Shown: positions 26,596 through 34,101 of the stretch, piece after piece
How the letters are laid out: the number at the start of each line of letters is the position of its first letter
Position numbering within the stretch: position 1 is the first letter of the stretch
DNA from: AP-15 sp963789025
Lineage (GTDB): Bacteria; Pseudomonadota; Alphaproteobacteria; ATCC43930; CGMCC-115725
Direction: 5' to 3'
Assembly (NCBI GenBank): GCA_963789025.1
Contig: CAWBIT010000002.1
Coordinates: 56,881 to 120,880 of the forward strand
Length of the DNA stretch: 64,000 nt
Position numbers and translations under genes: made by a program
The notes under the pieces: model-generated
What the model was told of the DNA's origin: nothing
Seen by the model: the letters and a program-made list of their open reading frames with translations, nothing else
Databases searched by the model: none

Positions 26596-27819
26596 GTGCG
26601 CCGCCCGAGGCTGGAGGTCGCAGACGTCTTTCACCGCCATGGCGCCGCCTGGCGCAAGGCCAATGCCGGGCATGTGAGCCTCGGCCAGCTCAAGGTGATG
26701 TCAGCCATCGAGAGCTGCCGCTCGGCCGCGCTCGGCGGCCATGTCGAGTGCTGCGAGGACTGCGGCCACAGCCGGATCGCCTACAACTCCTGCCGCAACC
26801 GCCACTGTCCTAAGTGCCAGGGCGCGGCGGCGAAGGACTGGCTCGCCGCCCGCGAGGCCGATCTGCTGCCGGTCGGCTACTTCCACGTGGTCTTCACACT
26901 GCCGGCCGAGATCGCGCCAATCGCCTACCAGAACAAGTCGGTGGTCTACGACCTGCTATTCCGCACGGCGGCCGAGACGCTGCTCACGATCGCTGCCGAT
27001 CCCCGGCACCTGGGCGCCCGCATTGGCGCCACCGCCGTACTCCACAGCTGGGGCTCGGCAATGACCCACCATCCACACCTCCATATGATCGTGCCGGGCG
27101 GTGGAATATCGCTCGATGGTAAGCACTGGGTGCACTGCCGACCCGGCTTCCTGTTGCCGGTGCGCGTGCTGTCCCGCCTGTTCCGGCGGCTCTTCCTGAC
27201 GCGGCTCGCCGACGCCCATGCGGCGGGCCGGCTGGCATTCTTCGGCGAGCTCGACGGTCTGCGCAGCCGGGCGGCCTTTGCCGCCTATCTCGCGCCACTG
27301 AGGAAGAAGAACTGGTTCGTCTACGGCAAGCCCCCTTTTGCGGGGCCCGAGGCGGTGCTCGCCTATCTCGCGCGCTACACCCACCGCGTTGCCATCTCGA
27401 ACAGCCGACTGATTGGCCTCGATGACCGTGGCGTCACCTTCGGCTTCAAGGACTACCGCCGCAACGGACGGGCGCGGCACTGCACGATGACGCTGGCGCC
27501 CGGCGAATTCATCAGGCGCTTCCTGCTCCACGTCCTGCCCGGGGGGTTCCATCGCATCCGCCACTACGGATTGCTCGCCAGTGCCACCTGCAAAGCGACT
27601 ATCGCTCGCGCCAAAGAGCTGATCGCCGCGCCAGTAGCGGAGATGGATCCGTCAAGCGAGCACGACAACGCCGACATGGCCACCGGCGCCAGCGTGGATC
27701 ATCGCCCGCCATGCCCTTGTTGCGGCGGCCGCATGATCATCGTCGAGAGCTTCGGGCGCGGCGGCGCACCCCGCGCCCCGCCGTCACCCCGAGCCGGGGT
27801 CAGGACCGCGATGCCATGA
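26596..27819 (+). CDS. IS91 family Y2/HUH transposase
   Basis: A 407-residue rolling-circle transposase starting at GTG. The N-terminal zinc finger reads CCEDCGHSRIAYNSCRNRHC. The metal-binding HUH motif is in HHPHLHMIVPGG, and two candidate catalytic tyrosines lie in YLARYTHRVAISNSRL, four residues apart as in Y2 enzymes. The C-terminus carries another CPCCGG knuckle and a low-complexity tail. It appears intact. It is the active protein of the element together with the preceding recombinase. Confidence 0.95.
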   Translation: MRRPRLEVADVFHRHGAAWRKANAGHVSLGQLKVMSAIESCRSAALGGHVECCEDCGHSRIAYNSCRNRHCPKCQGAAAKDWLAAREADLLPVGYFHVVFTLPAEIAPIAYQNKSVVYDLLFRTAAETLLTIAADPRHLGARIGATAVLHSWGSAMTHHPHLHMIVPGGGISLDGKHWVHCRPGFLLPVRVLSRLFRRLFLTRLADAHAAGRLAFFGELDGLRSRAAFAAYLAPLRKKNWFVYGKPPFAGPEAVLAYLARYTHRVAISNSRLIGLDDRGVTFGFKDYRRNGRARHCTMTLAPGEFIRRFLLHVLPGGFHRIRHYGLLASATCKATIARAKELIAAPVAEMDPSSEHDNADMATGASVDHRPPCPCCGGRMIIVESFGRGGAPRAPPSPRAGVRTAMP

Positions 27820-28052
27820 CGCCGGTCACCGCCTTGTCGCACTGCCCGCCCGCCGGGGAACCTCGCTTCCGGCGCCGCACCGCCGTCGCCTCGGCGCCTC
27901 CGAAGGCGCCTGCGACGCCGTCGATCACGCCAAAATCACCGCGGCGATCGCTGCCGCGGCGGCAAACTCGCCACCGTGATCGTCGATCCGCCGCCAACCA
28001 CACCGGCCAGCGCATCCCCTACCCAACAAGCCGCCCCGTAAAATCCCCATAG

Positions 28053-28371
28053 ACCGGACACCGCACACCAGCTCCCCGCGGGTTCCTTCCTGGGGGGCTT
28101 TCGGACGCCGGCCCCAGTACGGCTGGATAGGTCACGACCGGCCGGCATCCGAAACCCTTCACCATAGCGGACCATGCTGTGTACACGTTTCGCCTTTAAG
28201 CTGGCCGCGAGCATTTTCGGTCCGGGGACTGGATCAAACCTGCTTGGACGGGTACGATGGAGCTGTCGGGTAAGGCACCGTGGCCGACCTGCGCTTTGTG
28301 TAACAAAAAAATTGGCGCGATTCGCTGGTGTTTGATCTATTGCCCAGACGAGGACGAGAGCCGGGGAGCAG
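28053..28371. other. Spacer downstream of the IS element, no gene seen
   Basis: About 320 bp with falling GC towards the radical SAM gene. I see no convincing open frame, riboswitch or terminator. The radical SAM start at 28372 is preceded by GGGGAGCAG, a plausible ribosome site. Confidence 0.4.
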
Positions 28372-30075
28372 ATGACTGTCAACGCGCCAGTCCGGAGGTC
28401 GCTCGCCAACACTGAGTTGCATCCCTCGTGCAACGTCCTACTGATTGCCCCGCGCTTCAATGGTCAATCGTTCTGGAATTTCAGTGCGGCTTGCGAAGTG
28501 CACGGCGCAAAATTCCCGGCCCCGCCCCTGGGCCTGATCACCGTGGCCGCCTTGCTTCCCCCCAGTTGGGAATGCCGGCTCGTCAACCGCAACACCGAAG
28601 AGCTGACCGAAGCCGAGCTCGAATGGGCCGATTTGGTGATGACCGGTGGAATGATGCCCCAGCGGCCCGATACGTTGACTGTCATCGCCTTGGCGCAAAC
28701 CCGGGGGAAGCCAGTCGCGGTCGGCGGGCCGGATGCGACATCTTCGCCCGAAATCTACGAGCTGGCCGATTTTCGCGTGTTGGGTGAGGCCGAGGGGATC
28801 ATCGACGAGTTCATCGCGGCCTGGGATGCGGGTGCCCGCAAAGGCACCTTCACCGCCGAAAAATTCGCCATAGACATCACCAAGACGCCGATACCGCGTT
28901 TCGACCTGCTAAAGCGCGATCAATATATTTATTACGGCGTCCAGTTTGCCCGCGGCTACCCGTTTACCTGCGAGTTCTGCGACATTATCGAGCTTTATGG
29001 CCGCGCGCCGCGGGTCAAGACGGCGGAGCAAATCCTCGCCGAGCTGGATGCCCTCTATCGCACCGGCTATCGCGGCCATCTGGATTTCGTCGATGACAAT
29101 TTCATCGGCAACAAAAAGGCGGTGAAGGCGGTGTTGCCACATTTGATCGCGTGGCAGAAGGCGCACGGCTACCCGTTCGAGTTTTCGACCGAGGCGTCGA
29201 TCAACCTGGCTGATGACGCGGCGCTCCTGGCGCTGATGCGGGAGGCGAATTTCTTTGTCGTTTTTGTCGGCATCGAGAGCCCGGATACCGACACGCTGAT
29301 TTTGACGCAGAAGAAACAGAACACCAGGCGCTCGCTAGCCGAGAGCGTGCACAAGATTTACGCCGCTGGAATGTATGTGCTTGCTGGCTTTATCGTTGGC
29401 TTTGACAGCGAGAAAGCCAGCGTCGCCGATGCGATGATCGATTGCATCGAGGCCACATCAATACCGGTATGTATGATCGGCCTGCTCTATTCGCTGCCCA
29501 ATACGCAGCTCAATCGCCGGCTTGAGCGCGAGGGTCGTGTGTTTCAACTCGCCCACACCGATGCGCTCAGCGCCCGCGGTGCCGGCGACCAATGCACGGT
29601 CGGCCTCAATTTTCGGACATTGCGACCACGCCGCGAGATTTACGCCGACTATCGCAAGGTGGTCGAACGGGTCTATGGAATCGATGCCTTCTATAGCCGT
29701 GTGCGGACGATGGTTTCGATGCTGCAACGGCCGCCGCGGCGCTCGCCCTATCCGGGGCCACAGCTCGCCGGCATCGCTGTGCGCGACTTGAAACTGCTTG
29801 GCCGTCTGTTGTGGCGCATCGCCCGACGCGAACCGCAGGCCTTTCTCCACTTGGTGCGTGCTTTCTATGCGGCGCGACGCAATCCTGGGGCGTTTGGCGC
29901 GATCTTCACGATTGCGGCCATGTATCTCCATCTCGGGCCGTTTTCGCGCTATGTGATCGCGATGCTCGACCAACGGATCGATGCCGCTGATGAAGAGGAC
30001 ATGGCGTTTCTCGCGTTGCCTGCCAGAGCCGACGTAGATGCGGAACCGATCCTCGCACTGACGGACGGCTGCTGA
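28372..30075 (+). CDS. B12-binding domain radical SAM protein with DUF4070-like C-terminus
   Basis: A 567-residue class B radical SAM protein. Residues 25-150 form a cobalamin-binding-like Rossmann domain (APRFNGQSFWNF, VAVGGPDATSSPEIY), followed by the radical SAM barrel and a C-terminal helical region of the DUF4070 type. Relatives include the hopanoid C-2 methylase HpnP, but this branch (EFCDIIELYGRAPRVKTAEQ) is distinct and its substrate is unknown. The cluster motif, expected as C-x3-C-x2-C, reads GYPFTCEFC: the first cysteine is a tyrosine (TAC). Either the ligand comes from elsewhere, the protein no longer makes the cluster, or the base is an error. The gene stands alone next to an IS91-type element. 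Confidence 0.88.
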   Translation: MTVNAPVRRSLANTELHPSCNVLLIAPRFNGQSFWNFSAACEVHGAKFPAPPLGLITVAALLPPSWECRLVNRNTEELTEAELEWADLVMTGGMMPQRPDTLTVIALAQTRGKPVAVGGPDATSSPEIYELADFRVLGEAEGIIDEFIAAWDAGARKGTFTAEKFAIDITKTPIPRFDLLKRDQYIYYGVQFARGYPFTCEFCDIIELYGRAPRVKTAEQILAELDALYRTGYRGHLDFVDDNFIGNKKAVKAVLPHLIAWQKAHGYPFEFSTEASINLADDAALLALMREANFFVVFVGIESPDTDTLILTQKKQNTRRSLAESVHKIYAAGMYVLAGFIVGFDSEKASVADAMIDCIEATSIPVCMIGLLYSLPNTQLNRRLEREGRVFQLAHTDALSARGAGDQCTVGLNFRTLRPRREIYADYRKVVERVYGIDAFYSRVRTMVSMLQRPPRRSPYPGPQLAGIAVRDLKLLGRLLWRIARREPQAFLHLVRAFYAARRNPGAFGAIFTIAAMYLHLGPFSRYVIAMLDQRIDAADEEDMAFLALPARADVDAEPILALTDGC

Positions 30076-30389
30076 CCTCGCCCTGCCGTGAACGGACGGG
30101 GTTAAGTTGCTCCATTCAAGCGGGGACTGCAGCAATCATCGACGGCACGAATTTGTGTCAGTTCCGTCCCCGGGTTCATTATTAGCGGCTTAGGCGATAG
30201 CGCTCAGTGCTCCGGGAACGGCCGATTTCGGCCTACTCAGATCTCCTGCTGGGCGTCGGCCAATGGCCGAGATGGGGCAGGAAGAGCCGTTACCGCCGCG
30301 AGGGTTGAGGGGTCGAAAAGGAAATTCGGACTGAGGCACTACGGGGCTTGTCGCTGGCGCCCAGATCAAGAGAACCCTATTTTTATCGC
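30076..30389. other. Spacer, no gene seen
   Basis: About 310 bp of mixed composition between the radical SAM gene and the small envelope protein. Short GC-rich inverted stretches (GGACGGGG / CCCCG near 30095-30170) could form a weak structure; there is no T-run. Nothing else is supported. Confidence 0.35.
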
Positions 30390-30821
30390 ATGCTCAGGTT
30401 CGCCTTCGTTGTCGTTTTCACTCTGACAACAGCGCTTCTGCTCACGCCATCCCCTGCGATCGCGTTCGACCTGTTTGCGACGCACGAGGTGACGGTGCAA
30501 TTCGCGACCCGGGACGGCAAGCCGTTGGCGAACGCCGAAGTGCAGGTGTTCGCCCCTGGCGACGCCAAGACTCCGGTAATCACCGGGCGCACCGATGCTC
30601 AAGGCAAATTTGTTTTCGAGGCCGATCAGGACGGCTTCTGGAGCGCCGAGGCGAAGGGCGCCGATCAGCTCGCGCGGGTAATGATCCGTGTCGGAGGCGA
30701 ATCGCAGCAGCCGCAGAGCCGGATTTCGCCGTTTCTCGTGGTCGGCGTGCTCGCCGTTCTTCTTGCTCTCGCGATTTGGTACCGCTTGCTGCGCGCCCGA
30801 AACCGCCGGCCGCGTTCCTGA
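30390..30821 (+). CDS. Exported carboxypeptidase-regulatory-like protein with C-terminal membrane anchor
   Basis: A 143-residue protein with an N-terminal signal peptide (MLRFAFVVVFTLTTALLL, cleavage likely after PAIA). A beta-sandwich of the carboxypeptidase-regulatory/DUF4198 kind follows, with GKPLANAEVQVFAPGD and GRTDAQGKFVFEADQDG. A single C-terminal membrane helix (PFLVVGVLAVLLALAIWY) ends in a basic tail RARNRRPRS. The domain thus faces the periplasm, anchored at the C-terminus. Such proteins sometimes accompany nickel or cobalt uptake genes, but no transporter is adjacent. ATG 30390 was chosen because the signal peptide starts there. Confidence 0.75.
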   Translation: MLRFAFVVVFTLTTALLLTPSPAIAFDLFATHEVTVQFATRDGKPLANAEVQVFAPGDAKTPVITGRTDAQGKFVFEADQDGFWSAEAKGADQLARVMIRVGGESQQPQSRISPFLVVGVLAVLLALAIWYRLLRARNRRPRS

Positions 30822-31001
30822 GAATCCGGTTCAATCTATTAATGGTTTACGTCAGGTTACGGTCAAGCGCCTCCCCGGCGAAAGCCGGGGCCCATCGTTC
30901 CGCCGCACGAGCATGTCGACATTGGTAAGCTGCGCGCTTCCTTGAGAGGTTCGCGGCGACAGGGCCATGGATCCCGGCTTTCGCCACGGATCAAGTCCGT
31001 G

Positions 31002-31712
31002 GGCTGCCGGCCCACGGGAAAGCGATGGGTTTATCGCGCGGCCACATGGCTCCTTGCTGTAGCAGCCGTGCTGGCCAAACCGGCGCCGGCGGCCGGCGCC
31101 GGGCTCGCGTTGGTGCTCGCCGTCGACGTGTCGGCCAGTGTGTCGGCCGATTCCTATGTGCTGCAGCGCGAGGGCATCGCGCGTGCGTTCGAGAACCCCC
31201 GCCTCGTCGACGCGATCTCGGCTGTTCCTGGGGGCATCGAAGCCTTGGTGCTCGAATGGTCCGATCCCGACCGGATCGCGATCACGGTCGGGTGGACCCG
31301 GCTCGCGGACGCAACCGGCGCCGCCGCCTTTGCCGCTGCCGTCCGTGCGACGACGCGCAGTTCCGGAGGGCTGACCGCGATCGGCCCGGCATTGCTCGCC
31401 GCCGCCGCCGCGTTCGACCACATGCCCGAGCCGGCGCCGCGCCGGATCATCGACATCTCGGGCGACGGAATGGCCAATTTCGGGCTGCCTCCGGCTGCGG
31501 CGCGCGACCGCATCCTCGCAGCGGGGATTTCGATCAACGGGCTGGCGATCCTCACCGACGAGCCTTGGCTGGCAGCGTACTACCGCAGCAACGTGATCGG
31601 CGGCCCCGGCGCCTTTGTCGTCGCGGTGCGGGATTTCCGCAGTTTTGCCGACGCGATGCTGCGCAAGCTCGCGCAGGAGATCGCCGAGGCGCCGGGCGCT
31701 CAGATGCAGTAG
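31002..31712 (+). CDS. DUF1194 family von Willebrand factor A-like exported protein
   Basis: A protein of about 236 residues with a signal peptide (YRAATWLLAVAAVLAKPAPA) and a vWA-like fold. The metal-ion-dependent adhesion site appears as LVLAVDVSASVSADSY (DxSxS), with a later threonine/aspartate region RRIIDISGDGMANFG. DUF1194 proteins are common in alphaproteobacteria; their function is unknown. The start is uncertain because the frame is open to a TTG at 30942; GTG 31002 gives the most compact signal peptide. The upstream spacer contains a hairpin-rich repeat (CCCCGGCGAAAGCCGGGG near 30872). The stop overlaps the convergent decarboxylase by 13 bp. Confidence 0.8.
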   Translation, partial: GCRPTGKRWVYRAATWLLAVAAVLAKPAPAAGAGLALVLAVDVSASVSADSYVLQREGIARAFENPRLVDAISAVPGGIEALVLEWSDPDRIAITVGWTRLADATGAAAFAAAVRATTRSSGGLTAIGPALLAAAAAFDHMPEPAPRRIIDISGDGMANFGLPPAAARDRILAAGISINGLAILTDEPWLAAYYRSNVIGGPGAFVVAVRDFRSFADAMLRKLAQEIAEAPGAQMQ

Positions 31713-32830
31713 GTCCGGATCGGCTCGAAACCGTTGAACCCGACCGAGGCGTAGCTCGCCGTGTAGGCGCCGGCCGACAGGATCTCGACCTTGTCGCCGA
31801 CGCGCAGGGCGAGCGGCAGCCGGTACTCGGTCTTCTCGTAAAGGATGTCGGCGCTGTCGCAGGTCGGACCGGCGAGAACGACGGGACCGGCCGACCCGCG
31901 GCGGCCGGGCGTCGCGATACGGTACTTGATGCTCTCGTCCATCGTCTCGGCCAACCCGTTGAACTTGCCGACGTCGAGATAGACCCAACGCCGGTCGTCG
32001 CCGCCTCCTTTTTCGGCAATCAGCACGACCTCGCTCTGAATGACACCGGCATCGCCGACGAGCGAGCGGCCCGGCTCGATTACAATCTCGGGTAGGTCAT
32101 TGCCGAAATGCCGCGTGATCGCCGCCATCACCGCCCGAGCGTAGCGCTCCACCCCCGGCACCTCACCGCTGTAATGCGCCGGGAAGCCGCCGCCGATATT
32201 GACCATCCGCAGATTAATATCCGTCTCGGCGAGCGCCGAGAACATCCGCGCCGCGGCGCCCACCGCGCCGTCCCATTGTCCGAGGTCCGTCTGCTGCGAG
32301 CCGACATGGAACGAAATGCCGTAGGGGTCGAGACCGGCGTCGCGGGCCTGGCGCAACAGCTCGACCGCCATTTCCGGCGCGCAGCCGAATTTTCGCGACA
32401 GCGGCCATTCGGCGCCATCGCAGGTGACGAGGATCCGGCAGAAGACCCTGGCGCCGGGCGCGGCGCGCGCCAGCTTTTCGAGCTCGTGAGCGCTGTCGAA
32501 GGCAAACATCCGCACTCCGGCCTTATAGGCGTAGGCGATATCCTTTTCTTTCTTGATCGTGTTGCCGAAAGACAGCTGGTCGGGGGCGACCCCGTTGCCG
32601 AGGCAGAGCTCGATTTCGCCGCGACTCGCGACATCGAAGCTGGCGCCTTTCCGGTTGAGCACTGCGACAATCTCGGCGGCCGGATTGGCCTTGACCGCAT
32701 AGTAAATCCGAGCGAGCGGCAAATAATGCCGCAGCGCCTCATAGGCCGCGGCGATCAGGTCGAGATCGACGACGAGGCAAGGGGTCTCGGGGGTCTGCTC
32801 GGCAAGGAAACGGGCAATCCTCTCGCTCAT
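31700..32830 (-). CDS. Ornithine/lysine-type PLP decarboxylase (fold III)
   Basis: A 376-residue PLP enzyme of the alanine-racemase/eukaryotic-ornithine-decarboxylase fold. The PLP lysine lies in IYYAVKANPAAEIVAVL, the phosphate-binding glycines in MVNIGGGFPAHY and EPGRSLVGDAG, and the catalytic cysteine in AGPTCDSADILYE. It likely decarboxylates ornithine, perhaps also lysine, to putrescine or cadaverine in the cytoplasm. Length and order of motifs match ODC exactly. I chose ATG 32830 (MSERIARFL); another ATG lies four codons upstream. It is monocistronic on the minus strand. Confidence 0.93.
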   Translation of the reverse strand: MSERIARFLAEQTPETPCLVVDLDLIAAAYEALRHYLPLARIYYAVKANPAAEIVAVLNRKGASFDVASRGEIELCLGNGVAPDQLSFGNTIKKEKDIAYAYKAGVRMFAFDSAHELEKLARAAPGARVFCRILVTCDGAEWPLSRKFGCAPEMAVELLRQARDAGLDPYGISFHVGSQQTDLGQWDGAVGAAARMFSALAETDINLRMVNIGGGFPAHYSGEVPGVERYARAVMAAITRHFGNDLPEIVIEPGRSLVGDAGVIQSEVVLIAEKGGGDDRRWVYLDVGKFNGLAETMDESIKYRIATPGRRGSAGPVVLAGPTCDSADILYEKTEYRLPLALRVGDKVEILSAGAYTASYASVGFNGFEPIRTYCI

Positions 32831-32842
32831 GACCAGGGTCAT

Positions 32843-33398
32843 CCTTATCGCGCGGCGGCTGAACGCAATCGGTGGCGCCGGACGACGGACGAGACCTCAC
32901 CTGGGAATTCCACAGGGCGTGGCCTCGGTTCAACCGAACGCGGAACCGAAACGAATACCGGCGCGGCCTCAGCGAGGCCGCCCGGCGGAAGTTTTGCGGA
33001 TTAGCCTAAACTACTCGGGTCGATGACCCGGTTACCCCGCCCGCGCAGACGCGTCCCGCGAAGGTTGGCGTCAGGGCAGGGCACCACGCCGCCCCCTGAT
33101 CGGAAAGCAACCATACCGTCCTCCCTCTCGGGACCGGCCCCTTGGCGATTTGCCGGGCCGGACTGCCAAAAAGGACGCGTTACGTCGTTGCATAACCACC
33201 ATGGGCCATAGGCACGTGCGAGTGCGTCGAGACCCCGATAGATACGCTGATCTTCCGGCGACGCAAGGGGAAACTCGGAAGAAGTTGAAGGTTTTATTTC
33301 AATTTCGCTGAGGGGCACAGGCGATTGCCGATCATTACGGGGGCATATGTCCCGGCACTCACGTAGAGGCTGGGCAAAAATGCGCTGCACTAGGTACC
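32843..33398. other. Spacer, no confident gene
   Basis: About 550 bp upstream of the decarboxylase. A 148-codon minus-strand frame (33001-33447) runs through it, but it has no recognisable domain, overlaps a dispersed repeat and has unbiased codon use, so it is not called. The promoter of the decarboxylase should lie near the left end. Confidence 0.4.
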
Positions 33399-33525
33399 GT
33401 GCGTGCTTCGAGACGCGCCCCGGCTGTGCCGGATCGGTCCTCAGCATGAGGACATGTTGTTGATGGCATTAAGAAAATACCTCATCCTGGGGCACCTCGC
33501 GAAGCGAGGCCTCGAAGGACGCAGG
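33399..33525. repeat. Dispersed palindromic repeat, family D, copy 1
   Basis: Outer arms GTGCGTGCTTCGAGACGCG and CCTCGAAGGACGCA, inner arms CCTCAGCATGAGG and CCTCATCCTGG. A second copy at 55341-55454 keeps the same order and spacing. Confidence 0.8.
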
Positions 33526-33678
33526 ATATTCTTCCAACCTTGCGCGGGGAACGAGACCCCGGTATCGGCTGCCAAGTGTAATCCAAAAATACCGACCGGT
33601 TCTAGAAGGTCTTCGAAAACCAACTCTAACGCAGTCGATGTTGTATTTATTCTCAAGGCAATTCAACGCTTCGCCGCC

Positions 33679-34059
33679 ATGAGTTTTGAGGAAATCAGAT
33701 TGCTGAGTAAGCATGATTTGGTGAGCGCGCTACCCCACCCGAGCGGGCACGGCCAACTCTTTTGCGGGCAGGCGGCGGCCGAGCGGATCGAAGAATTAGC
33801 GGACCGCTATTTGGCTGGTCATCCGTTGAGTGGCCGACTTGATCCGAAGGAAGTGGTCGACCGCCTTGGCGAGGAAATTGTGCGGCGCTTTCTCGCGGAA
33901 GGGAAGCAAGTTAATGAACAACAGGTTGCGCAAGTCCTGGCTTCGCGGTCAGACCCGTCATTAGGGCCTCCCGCTCGCCTTAGAGTCGCCTTCCGCGTTT
34001 ACTATATCTCAGGGGCGTCAGAGAGGTGTGAGCCGCTTCAAATGTCGAAAAGTTTGTGA
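33679..34059 (+). CDS. Hypothetical protein, possibly a gene fragment
   Basis: A frame open from upstream of 33403; the ATG at 33679 gives 126 residues. The sequence is mostly helical and charged (SGHGQLFCGQAAAERIEELA, KEVVDRLGEEIVRRFLAEGK), with reasonable codon use. No family is recognised. The AT-richer composition and the nearby dispersed repeat suggest it may be a remnant or an acquired small gene. The C-terminal part after about residue 100 looks less coding-like. Confidence 0.4.
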   Translation: MSFEEIRLLSKHDLVSALPHPSGHGQLFCGQAAAERIEELADRYLAGHPLSGRLDPKEVVDRLGEEIVRRFLAEGKQVNEQQVAQVLASRSDPSLGPPARLRVAFRVYYISGASERCEPLQMSKSL

Positions 34060-34101
34060 AGCCGATGCCGGGGCGGCCGGACTTGACCGGACTACGCCAC
34101 T

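Larger units (their letters stand above)
25600..27880 (+). mobile_element. IS91-family element with accessory tyrosine recombinase (ends approximate)
   Basis: Two adjacent plus-strand genes, a tyrosine recombinase and a Y2/HUH transposase, form the composition known from a branch of IS91-like elements. These move by rolling-circle transposition and have no inverted terminal repeats or target duplication, so the ends given are estimates. Downstream sequence to about 28060 is proline-rich in every frame and may still belong to the element. Confidence 0.8.

Noticed and set aside
27820..28052. Proline/arginine-rich plus-strand frame after the IS91 transposase
   Set aside because: Low-complexity composition present in all frames; probably terminal sequence of the element.
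33001..33447. 148-codon minus-strand frame
   Set aside because: Overlaps a dispersed repeat and shows no recognisable domain or consistent codon bias.
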